From: a candidate division TM6 bacterium GW2011_GWF2_37_49
Lineage (GTDB): Bacteria; Babelota; Babeliae; Babelales; RVW-14
Direction: 5' to 3'
DNA length: 64,000 nt
Assembly (NCBI GenBank): GCA_000989955.1
Contig: LBTE01000002.1
Span: forward strand, 21,326 to 85,325
The position numbers were made by a program, and so were the translations under genes. Under the pieces are notes generated by a model. It was not told the DNA's origin. It saw only the letters and a list, made by a program, of their open reading frames with translations, and did not search any database. Below are positions 56,685-64,000 of this stretch, one piece after another (position 1 is the first letter of the stretch; each line of letters starts with the position of its first letter).

Positions 56685-57968
56685 TTAAAAATTAAAGCCG
56701 ATCTGGCCACCAATATTTTGAGAATTAATTACATTTTTGCCAGTAAGCGGAAGCTTATAAAATAGGCTCATTTGAGGCTTGGCAACAAATTCCACCCATT
56801 TAAAGAAATCAAGGTTGAGCTGAAAAATCAGGTTGTGTGTATTCCACTCTTTTAAGCTGTTGGCAGAGTTAATTATATCGTAATTAAATGTGTCGGTTTT
56901 TTCAGAAAGTTTGTCAGAATCGTGTTTAATATATTCGTATGCAACTTTAAAAGATAAACCTTTCCATACCCTGTATGCTTGCAAGAATAGATTAAATTTC
57001 CATGTTAAGCCATAATCAACTGTCGCATTGCCTTTATTGAGCAACAAGATTTCTGTTTGATTGTAGTCTGTTTTTAGACGCCTTATGTGTGTCTCATTTA
57101 AAAATACTACAAATTCAACATCTCCGCCGAGGCGTATGTGGTGTTCAAAGTCAAGTCCAAGTCCGGCTCCAAGAGGAATACCCCAAGCACCGTCATTGCC
57201 CAGCGGCATGCTGAAGGCGTTATCAATATTCTTTTTTTCAGCAGTTGGCATGCTTAGTCCAAGCTTGATTGATAAATCAACGTTTTTTAGAACCTCTTTG
57301 CTTTGATGGAAGCTTCGTGTCCAGTCAAGCATTATTACTGCATCGCCTAAGCCTGTTTTGTTCCAGTTTTGTAGGTCAGGTCCGCCAAGAGATTTGATTT
57401 TATTTTTGAATGTGTCGAAACTTTGCGTGTAATTTTGTTTGAAATATTCTGGAACCACTGGCAAGTAATCAGAAGACTCGTCTTTAAAGCTTAAATCAGA
57501 AATTTCAGCATTTCGTACAGGTAAAAATAAATAGATGCCTAGGTTTCCTTTAATAAAATCCCTGAACGTGTACTTTCCAAAAATTGTTGCATCCAACTGA
57601 CTAAATTCGCCAGTAAATTTTACAGGAGCTGTTGTCAGCTGGCCTCCAAAAGCTGAATAAAGATCATTGTAAGCTGCAACAACAGCCTCTCTGTTTTCGT
57701 CGGAAGGATGCTTAAACATGAGTGCAACGTCTTCGTAATCATTGTAAATTTGAAGAACATTTTTTTTGTCACCATCCCAGTTTTTGCAGTGATGCGTTTG
57801 GCCCCATTCAATGTTTGCACCTACTTGAAATCTGGTTTTAGGACATTCTGGAAGGCGCAAGTTTGGATCGTACGGTGTAAAGAAATTTGTTGGAGCAAAA
57901 ACGCAAAGAGCCGATGAACTAACAAGGCTTGCTGCAAGAATGCTTTGTAATATTTTTTTTGTTTTCAT
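56685..57968 (-). CDS. putative outer-membrane beta-barrel protein
   Basis: A 427-residue protein. A signal peptide (ILQSILAASLVSSSALCVFA) leads to a mature chain rich in alternating hydrophobic/aromatic strands (for example YGLTWKFNLFLQAYRVWKG, HNLIFQLNLDFFKWVEFV), ending GGQIGFNF with a terminal Phe, as in outer-membrane barrels recognised by BamA. AAGGAT precedes the start. The preceding gene on the same strand encodes the 943-residue secreted protein, 17 bases away, so the two are co-expressed. The exact family and ligand are unknown. Confidence 0.72.
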   Translation of the reverse strand: MKTKKILQSILAASLVSSSALCVFAPTNFFTPYDPNLRLPECPKTRFQVGANIEWGQTHHCKNWDGDKKNVLQIYNDYEDVALMFKHPSDENREAVVAAYNDLYSAFGGQLTTAPVKFTGEFSQLDATIFGKYTFRDFIKGNLGIYLFLPVRNAEISDLSFKDESSDYLPVVPEYFKQNYTQSFDTFKNKIKSLGGPDLQNWNKTGLGDAVIMLDWTRSFHQSKEVLKNVDLSIKLGLSMPTAEKKNIDNAFSMPLGNDGAWGIPLGAGLGLDFEHHIRLGGDVEFVVFLNETHIRRLKTDYNQTEILLLNKGNATVDYGLTWKFNLFLQAYRVWKGLSFKVAYEYIKHDSDKLSEKTDTFNYDIINSANSLKEWNTHNLIFQLNLDFFKWVEFVAKPQMSLFYKLPLTGKNVINSQNIGGQIGFNF

Positions 57969-57985
57969 TGAATATCCTTTTTTGT

Positions 57986-60817
57986 TTATTCGTTAACTAT
58001 CAGACCCCAGTCACCAGGCACCAAAATGCTGCCGGAAGTGGAATTTCTTGTTACTGCGCCGATATACCAATCTTGTTCAGTGTTGATGCCAACATCTTGT
58101 GTTAAGTTACGGTTTTCATTGATTGGATCTGTTGTTATTTCATACATGTGGAACATGTCGTATTGATCAATGCCTTTGGCAAGCACGCTGTAGCCAAAAG
58201 AGCCGTCTGCGCTGAAATTACCGCGATAGTAATGTAAATCAACGAATAATCCGTCAGAAGTATCTGCTGATTTAATTGGAGTAACAAGTGATTGAATTGT
58301 TCCGCCAGAGCTGCTTACATAATATCTGTAAACTTTGCCAACTTCATCCACAAAATTTGAATAAAGCACGTATAAATTGCCTTGATTTGATATGTTTGCT
58401 TTATCTGTTGAAATATAATTTAGGTGAACTGCTGGATCGGTTAATGCTCCAACTTTATACAATGCTCCAGACTTGAACGAATAAAGTCCGCTTGTTGTTG
58501 CAAAAATAAAATATCGAGCTGAGGTTGATTCAGGAACGACTACAAAATCGCAGTATTTAGATGATGTTGGTAAACCAGGATTGATCCTTGTTTCATTGGC
58601 GTCTCCGGTTATGAAAGCATTGCTGCTAATGTCTACGCTATAAAAATTGTCTTTTGTTGCTAGCCAAAGCTTGTTATCGCGGCAGACTAATTTTCTTACA
58701 TTGGTAAAATCTCCAGCCGTAGCAGTTAATTGTTTAAATGAATATCCAGACAAACTTGAAACCGATGTTAAACCAGTTTGCGATGCCCAGCCTTTATCGT
58801 GATTGTTTTTTAATACAGTGACTCCGCCAAGTCCTCCAATAAAAATGTATCCGGAATCATTATTTGTTGTTCTGGAAACTTCAACGCAGCAGAGTGGTGC
58901 GATGTTTGTCATATTAAAAACGATGACATTCGCGCCCTCTACAAATTTAGATATAGGCTTAAACACTCCGTCAATAAATTCGCCAGTTTGAACGAGAGCT
59001 ACTTTGCTGTGGCCTATGACTACCATCATCGCAAATTCACCTGTTTTAAATCCTTCAATCTGATCGTTAAAATCAAATATCTGCAAGATGCCGCCTTCGG
59101 ACTGTGGGAATATTTTTTCTAAAACTGATGATAAATTATGGTCTGTGTTTTTCGTGCCATCAGCGTTCAAATTTGCTATTTCGGTTGTTCCCCACTGAGT
59201 GATGTGGACTGTGTTTGATGTTTGATCGGTTACGACTGGCGTTTGACTGGCTAAGAAATAAAAATTGTTGGAGTTATTGTCGACTGCGCCGCCCCAAACT
59301 TTTTGGATGCTACCCATAACTCGCTGCCATGGCGTCCAGTTAACAATGCTTCCAGATGCATTAAATATTGCAGTGCTTTGAAATATTCCAAGACTGTTTC
59401 CATCGGTTGATGAGCCGAGACAGACGTATACTGAATCGCCGTGCACAAACATATCCGTTGCAGAAGCAATGTCTAAATCAGTTGCTTGACCAACAACGAC
59501 ATTGGCATCGTTAAATTTGGATATTGCTTCTATGGTTCCGACTAAACTAGGATCATCATTTGTTGCGATTAATTTAAACGCATAAACTCCGTGATACTCA
59601 TTATCTTGATCCTGAGAACCAATAACTTTCACAAAGCTGCTGTTGGTGATTAAGTAGTATTTATCAGTACTGGTGTGCATAATTTTAACTTTTTTGGTCG
59701 ATACCTTGCTTGTTTTGGCGTTGGTAGATTTGTAGTAAAATCCAAGAATTTGATCTGTGCTATCTTCTGTAAATGCGTTTGTAGGATCGTTAATAATTGG
59801 GCTGAAAATCAAAGCAGTTTTACCTGTTACTTCATCTTTTTCAAGTCTTGCAACTACAACACTTACAACTCCGCCTTCTTTGTCGTTTTCGTTGCGAGTA
59901 ACATCTGTTAATGCTATAAAAAGCCTTTGCAAGTCACTGCTCCAAAACATATCGACGCCAACATTTTCTGCCGCAACATTTTCATCAAATTTTGCTTTTG
60001 TTATTCCTTGCGCCGTTTTGCGAAATGCTACTTCAACATAAGATGCGTCTTCGCTGGCAGCAACATTCAATTGTGCTGCCATGTTGCCGGCATTATTTGG
60101 GTCGACATCATTCGCATTTAAGCTTTTTAGATTGTTGGGCGTAGTTTGAAAGTCTGGATAAATTACCGCTACGCCTCGATTTTCGCTGCCAGCTGTGTTG
60201 TCTGCCCATGTTTTACCGCTTGCAGATACTGCTGCAAAAATATATTCGCTAGAGCTTGCAAGTGCTTTAATTTCTTGTGTGGCTGCGGGTGCAGAATCAT
60301 TGATTGGATTGTTGCTGGATAACACGCTGTCTCCGGATGCATTTGGGTTTAGTATCATATAAACTTTATTGTCGACAGTTTCGTTCGGGGCATTGACTGC
60401 AAGGTATGATTGCCCAAATTGAACCATGTTTGAAATTTTAGTTCCATAAAGCGGATTTGCCGTTGATCCATCAGCAAGTGTTTCCGGAGCAATTGCTATG
60501 ATTAGTGGACTAGAAGATCTCAAGTCTACTCGCGATACAGCGTAAGGTTGTAAATTGGGATCAGTTGCGGCCTCTTTGGCTCCCAGATAAAAAATTGATT
60601 GGTTTTGATTAAATATGGTTTTGTCAAAATCTACTTTTGTAACCGAAATTGAATCTATCGGAGCGGAGGCAGATATTGATCGTGTTTGAAGCTCTTCTGA
60701 TTTTTGTTTTAAATTGATTATGTTTGGCGTTATATAATCAAGAGATCCGTAATTTTTGTAGTAGTTTAGACATGCTACGCTTAATAATATTAACAAAATT
60801 TTTTTATTTTTCTTCAT
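57986..60817 (-). CDS. large secreted beta-propeller-like protein
   Basis: A 943-residue exported protein I do not recognise. It has a signal sequence (ILLILLSVACLNYYKN; a lipobox at this Cys is possible but poor). The mature part is built from repeated beta strands with the rhythm of propeller blades: KVYMILNPN, GVYAFKLIATND, VYVCLGSSTDGNS, YIFIGGLGGVTVLKNN, KLWLATKDNFYSVDIS and RYFIFATTSGLYSF. This kind of fold usually mediates binding. AAGGAT precedes the start. It is upstream of, and nearly contiguous with, the outer-membrane barrel candidate, so a surface complex is a reasonable inference. Confidence 0.68.
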   Translation of the reverse strand: MKKNKKILLILLSVACLNYYKNYGSLDYITPNIINLKQKSEELQTRSISASAPIDSISVTKVDFDKTIFNQNQSIFYLGAKEAATDPNLQPYAVSRVDLRSSSPLIIAIAPETLADGSTANPLYGTKISNMVQFGQSYLAVNAPNETVDNKVYMILNPNASGDSVLSSNNPINDSAPAATQEIKALASSSEYIFAAVSASGKTWADNTAGSENRGVAVIYPDFQTTPNNLKSLNANDVDPNNAGNMAAQLNVAASEDASYVEVAFRKTAQGITKAKFDENVAAENVGVDMFWSSDLQRLFIALTDVTRNENDKEGGVVSVVVARLEKDEVTGKTALIFSPIINDPTNAFTEDSTDQILGFYYKSTNAKTSKVSTKKVKIMHTSTDKYYLITNSSFVKVIGSQDQDNEYHGVYAFKLIATNDDPSLVGTIEAISKFNDANVVVGQATDLDIASATDMFVHGDSVYVCLGSSTDGNSLGIFQSTAIFNASGSIVNWTPWQRVMGSIQKVWGGAVDNNSNNFYFLASQTPVVTDQTSNTVHITQWGTTEIANLNADGTKNTDHNLSSVLEKIFPQSEGGILQIFDFNDQIEGFKTGEFAMMVVIGHSKVALVQTGEFIDGVFKPISKFVEGANVIVFNMTNIAPLCCVEVSRTTNNDSGYIFIGGLGGVTVLKNNHDKGWASQTGLTSVSSLSGYSFKQLTATAGDFTNVRKLVCRDNKLWLATKDNFYSVDISSNAFITGDANETRINPGLPTSSKYCDFVVVPESTSARYFIFATTSGLYSFKSGALYKVGALTDPAVHLNYISTDKANISNQGNLYVLYSNFVDEVGKVYRYYVSSSGGTIQSLVTPIKSADTSDGLFVDLHYYRGNFSADGSFGYSVLAKGIDQYDMFHMYEITTDPINENRNLTQDVGINTEQDWYIGAVTRNSTSGSILVPGDWGLIVNE

Positions 60818-60949
60818 AATAAAATCCTTTTAAGTTATTCATTGACTACCAAACCGAAACCTTACTTTGGTGTATTGATCTCCCGATGCGTTATAATCGA
60901 CTATTTTTGATAAAATTTTTTGCACTTTAAAACGTCCTTCCAGTCGAGG

Positions 60950-61125
60950 ATTTCAAAGATGATGGCAGTTTTTGCAATTTTGGCAAAAATTGTTTGCCGC
61001 CCAGCACTGGATCGCTGCATGCAGGCCGAGTGTAAAAAAATATTAATTTATTAACAGAGCTGATGTGCGCGTGTAGTTGAAGCGCGTGAATTGATGTATG
61101 GCCCTGATAATCGTATTTTTGGTTA
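60950..61125 (-). repeat. dispersed hairpin repeat, copy H
   Basis: The GC hairpin pairs CAGC (61002-61005) with GCTG (61014-61017); the AT hairpin pairs CAATTTT (60975-60981) with AAAATTG (60986-60992). On the minus strand the head is ATTATCAGGGCCATACATCAA. It lies in the 481-base spacer between the typA 3' end and the 943-residue gene 5' end; the remainder carries the typA terminator, and I see no gene. Confidence 0.78.
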
Positions 61126-61222
61126 ACTTGCAAACTCATGCTTTCTCCAGACCAAAGAGTTACTTTTAACTTTAAATATCTTATTTTCAGAGATTTTTAA
61201 TGTAAAGATTTGATGAAACAAA

Positions 61223-61267
61223 AAACAAATCTCTGTTACTTTTGCGTATTATAACAGAGATTTGTTT
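61223..61267. terminator. strong intrinsic terminator after typA
   Basis: AAACAAATCTCTGTTA (61223-61238) pairs perfectly with TAACAGAGATTTGTTT (61252-61267), a 16-bp stem with a 13-base loop, 30 bases past the typA stop codon on the minus strand. Confidence 0.88.
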
Positions 61268-61298
61268 AAGAATCATTTAAATATAGATGATTTTTTTA

Positions 61299-63119
61299 TT
61301 ATCGATCACTGCGCTTACGATTAACAGATTTTAAATGTTGTTTACGCAAACGAATCGATATTGGAGTTACTTCGATTAGCTCATCGTCGTTGATCCAATC
61401 TAGCGATGTTTCAATCGTCATTATTCGTGGTGGAGAAAGTTTAATTGCATCGTCTGAACCCGACGCGCGCATGTTTGTAAGCTTTTTCTTTTTTGTTGGA
61501 TTTACATCAAGATCATTTTCTCTGCTGTGTTCGCCAATAATCATTCCTTCGTAAACTTCTTCGGTTGGTTTAACAAACAAAATTCCGCGATCTTGCAAAG
61601 AATCTAATGAATAACCTGTTGCTGCGCCGCCTTCCATCGAAATAAGAGCTCCTTTGCTTCTTGCAGCAATTGGTCCAGCGTACGGCTCATAACCCAAAAA
61701 GTTGTGACTCATCAAGCCTGTGCCACGAGTGTCTGTCATAAATTGGCTTCTAAACCCAATAAGGCCTCGTGCAGGTACTTTAAACTCTAGCCTTAATTTG
61801 TGTGAACCATGATGAATCATGTTTTGCATGATTGCTTTGCGCTTGCCCAAGTTTTCTATGATTACACCCTGATAATCTTCATCAACGTCAATTGTCAAAA
61901 GCTCGAAAGGCTCGCATTTATGTCCATCAATTGTTTTATAAATTACTTCAGGTGCAGAAAGCTGCAACTCAAAGCCTTCTCGGCGCATGACTTCAACAAG
62001 AATTGAAAGATGCAACTGACCACGACCAGAAACTTTGAATGTATCTGCTGAGTCTGTGTCTTCAACACGTAGCGCCAAGTTGACCTTCAATTCACGTTGC
62101 AAGCGATCGCGTAGGTGACGAGATGTCAAGAATGTGCCTTCGCGTCCACCAAACGGAGAATCGTTTACAGAGAAATTGATAGAAAGTGTTGGCTCATCAA
62201 CTGCGACGTAAGGCAACGGCCTTGGTTTGCCAGCCTCGCAAAGCGTTGTGCCGATTGTTATTTCTTCTTCTACACCAGCAATTGCTATTATATCGCCAAA
62301 TTTTGCAGTCTCGACCTCTATTTTTTTGATGCCTTCAAATTGATAAAGTTTGAGAATTTTTGTTGGTTTACCGACATAATTATCTTTGCAAGCAATAATT
62401 TGGTTTGAGATGTGCATGTCGCCGCTAAAAACTCTTCCGATTGCAATTCGTCCAAGATAATCAGAATGGTCGATGTTTGTGATTAAAACAGCCAGATCAT
62501 TGGTTTCTTGTTTTGGAACAGGTATATGTTTAATGATTGCATCAAACAGTGGTTGAAATGTACCTTCGAGTGGTGCATTTACATCTGTATTTGCAAAGCC
62601 CTGTCTTGATGAACCGTAAAGAATTGGAAAATCAAGTTGCTCTTCTTGTGTGGCCAAATCTAAGAATAGATCATGAACATGACGTTCTGTTCTTTCAATA
62701 TCAGCATCCTTTCTATCAATTTTGTTGATCAAAACGATAGGCTTCAAATTCAATTGAAGTGCTTTTTGCAACACAAATCGAGTTCCTGGCAATGGTCCTT
62801 CGGCTGCGTCAACAAGTAACAAAAAGCCTTCGACCATTTGCAGCGTTCTTTCAACTTCACCGCCAAAGTCCATGTGGCCTGGTGTATCGACGATGTTAAT
62901 TTGAGCTTCTGGAAGCTTGATTGAGGTGTTTTTGGCCAAAATTGTGATACCGCGTTCTTTTTCGATATCTCCACTGTCCATGACGCGTTCATTTGCTTGT
63001 ACGTTTACGTTTAATGTGCCAGACTGCTTAAGCATCTGGTCAACGAGAGTGGTTTTGCCATGGTCGACGTGCGCGATGATGGCAATATTTCGAATATCCA
63101 ATCTTTGCTTAAAACTCAT
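61299..63119 (-). CDS. typA: ribosome-associated GTPase TypA/BipA
   Basis: A 606-residue translational GTPase that aids 50S assembly and stress or low-temperature growth. The G domain has G1 [14 protein letters not shown], switch [18 protein letters not shown], and NKIDRKDAD. The EF-G-like domains II, III and V follow: [38 protein letters not shown], and the BipA-specific C terminus beginning near [14 protein letters not shown] with [23 protein letters not shown] precedes ATG 63119. It is the third gene of the rpsF-rpsR-typA run on the minus strand. Confidence 0.96.
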   Translation of the reverse strand: MSFKQRLDIRNIAIIAHVDHGKTTLVDQMLKQSGTLNVNVQANERVMDSGDIEKERGITILAKNTSIKLPEAQINIVDTPGHMDFGGEVERTLQMVEGFLLLVDAAEGPLPGTRFVLQKALQLNLKPIVLINKIDRKDADIERTERHVHDLFLDLATQEEQLDFPILYGSSRQGFANTDVNAPLEGTFQPLFDAIIKHIPVPKQETNDLAVLITNIDHSDYLGRIAIGRVFSGDMHISNQIIACKDNYVGKPTKILKLYQFEGIKKIEVETAKFGDIIAIAGVEEEITIGTTLCEAGKPRPLPYVAVDEPTLSINFSVNDSPFGGREGTFLTSRHLRDRLQRELKVNLALRVEDTDSADTFKVSGRGQLHLSILVEVMRREGFELQLSAPEVIYKTIDGHKCEPFELLTIDVDEDYQGVIIENLGKRKAIMQNMIHHGSHKLRLEFKVPARGLIGFRSQFMTDTRGTGLMSHNFLGYEPYAGPIAARSKGALISMEGGAATGYSLDSLQDRGILFVKPTEEVYEGMIIGEHSRENDLDVNPTKKKKLTNMRASGSDDAIKLSPPRIMTIETSLDWINDDELIEVTPISIRLRKQHLKSVNRKRSDR

Positions 63120-63188
63120 TGGTTTTTTATCCTCAAATTAAATAATTAAGACGAATTTTATGATGCCCCCCCGGCAACTAATAAAATC

Positions 63189-63473
63189 TTAGCGTTGAAT
63201 TGCGCAGAAAGGCAATAATGCCATTATTCTGGCTATTTTTATTTGATTAGAAAGCTGTCTTTGATGATAAAAACAGTTTCCAGAAACTCTGGACGGAAGG
63301 ATTTTGTATCGTTCGGTCATGAAATTTCTGAGCATGTTAACGTTTTTATAATCAATCATTGCTTCTTGGTCTGGAATTGCGCAAAAACGGCAATGTTTTT
63401 GTGACAAATACGCTGCTTTTCTTACTTTTTTATTTAACAGTCTTGAACTGATTTTTAATTTTGATCTTGCCAT
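63189..63473 (-). CDS. rpsR: 30S ribosomal protein S18 (bS18)
   Basis: A 94-residue ribosomal protein. The N-terminal CRFCAI is the partial zinc-type Cys motif found in many S18; the core has [19 protein letters not shown], then [31 protein letters not shown], split as [16 protein letters not shown] and [13 protein letters not shown]18 forms a pair with S6 on the platform of the 30S subunit. AGGAA precedes the start. It directly follows rpsF; the usual ssb between them is missing. Confidence 0.95.
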   Translation of the reverse strand: MARSKLKISSRLLNKKVRKAAYLSQKHCRFCAIPDQEAMIDYKNVNMLRNFMTERYKILPSRVSGNCFYHQRQLSNQIKIARIMALLPFCAIQR

Positions 63474-63505
63474 GTTAATTTCCTCGAACTTTTAAATCTT
63501 AAACC

Positions 63506-63952
63506 TTACTCTGATCCGACTTCGTCTTCGCCGCCTTCATAGTTGCCCAAAATGCCTTCCATCTTGTTTTCTTTCAAGAATTTATCGACATTTGTTGAGC
63601 GTGTATTGTCGATTGGGTCAGGTTTATTGTAAGTTAAGGCAGCTTTTGGAGAAAGCTTGAGTGATGAATATCTCATGATAAATTCATGGCATTTGATTTT
63701 AATAAAAACATCGAACTGTTTTGCAAAATCTGGTACATTTCCGCCTACTTCGAACTCGTATCGAGCCAAAATGTACACGCCGTAATCACTTTTGTTTACA
63801 GGATATGCTAGGCGATATTTTCCCCATTTATCGTAAAGGGTCAACTTACCTTTGCATGTTGCTAAGAGCTTATCAAGCTCTTGCTCAATTGATGAAATCT
63901 CGTCATCTGTTATTTCAGATGTAGCCAGAAATAATGTCTCGTACTTTAACAT
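63506..63952 (-). CDS. rpsF: 30S ribosomal protein S6 (bS6)
   Basis: A 148-residue ribosomal protein that binds 16S rRNA together with S18. The N-terminal strand KYETLFLATSEITDDE, the middle KWGKYRLAYPVNKSDYGVYIL and the end VFIKIKCHEFIMRY are conserved. The C-terminal 45 residues are an acidic, poorly conserved extension (ending GGEDEVGSE), as in many S6. GGAGAA precedes the start. rpsR and typA follow on the same strand, so this is the head of the visible operon; the window ends 48 bases upstream. Confidence 0.95.
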   Translation of the reverse strand: MLKYETLFLATSEITDDEISSIEQELDKLLATCKGKLTLYDKWGKYRLAYPVNKSDYGVYILARYEFEVGGNVPDFAKQFDVFIKIKCHEFIMRYSSLKLSPKAALTYNKPDPIDNTRSTNVDKFLKENKMEGILGNYEGGEDEVGSE

Positions 63953-64000
63953 TATTAGGTTCTCCCAAACACTTTTGATAACACGTGTTTTCGGGGGAGA

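Noticed and set aside
59757..60041. Plus-strand ORF opposite the 943-residue protein
   Set aside because: It is an out-of-frame shadow with no ribosome-binding site.

Overview
The window reads as a gene-dense, AT-rich bacterial chromosome segment with about 48 supported protein genes, two tRNA genes and no rRNA, phage or CRISPR array. It carries housekeeping genes (gyrB, lon, mnmG, radA, typA, rpsF, rpsR, rpsI, glmS, murF, murJ, rodA, tdk, tadA, suf genes) among many signal-peptide-bearing proteins of unknown function. Proteins of a Gram-negative type (a C-terminal-Phe barrel candidate, a LolD-like ATPase, GyrB with the long insertion), a cPLA2-like phospholipase close to eukaryotic group IV enzymes, and loss of usual gene partners (no sufC, sbcD, rplM, ssb or rplI next to their usual neighbours) suggest a host-associated, genome-reduced intracellular bacterium. 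Candidatus Dependentiae (TM6) is my best guess. That placement is an inference from gene content, not a database result.

Layout. 1-8.2 kb: a TPR-like protein, the secreted cPLA2-like lipase, a carboxyltransferase (PccB/MmdA type), a membrane-anchored GNAT, a signal-peptide plus membrane-hairpin protein, and a large exported coiled-coil protein. 8.3-17.1 kb: murF, then a long minus-strand run: DJ-1-like protein, hflX, gap, tRNA-CAT, zinc-ribbon coiled-coil protein, RNase H, SpoIID-like protein, YdjM-like protein; a repetitive putative lipoprotein lies upstream. 17.2-28.8 kb: BI-1 protein, MsbA-like ABC exporter, sufS-sufU, two tandem NhaC-type antiporters, murJ and a LolD-like ATPase. 29-39.5 kb: lon, mnmG-sufB-sufD, a secreted HD/GrpB pair and glmS. 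39.5-49.8 kb: rpsI, tRNA-Thr, dksA-like gene, tadA, gyrB, two signal-peptide proteins, radA, a GIY-YIG gene inside palindromic repeats, tdk, and an AAA ATPase with an inverted-repeat-bracketed promoter. 50-64 kb: an exported protein with 24-residue tandem repeats, SbcC, RodA, an outer-membrane-barrel candidate with a 943-residue secreted partner, typA, rpsR and rpsF.

The most striking unexplained signal is a dispersed, roughly 160-175 bp intergenic repeat. Eight recognisable copies and one degenerate copy lie in this window, on both strands. Each has a conserved head motif, a GC-rich hairpin whose stem sequence differs between copies while pairing is largely kept, and an AT-rich hairpin tail. 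A second theme is that several ordinarily cytosolic enzyme folds (HD hydrolase, GrpB nucleotidyltransferase, GNAT, DJ-1, phospholipase) carry N-terminal export or membrane signals here, which would fit action in the envelope or on a host.
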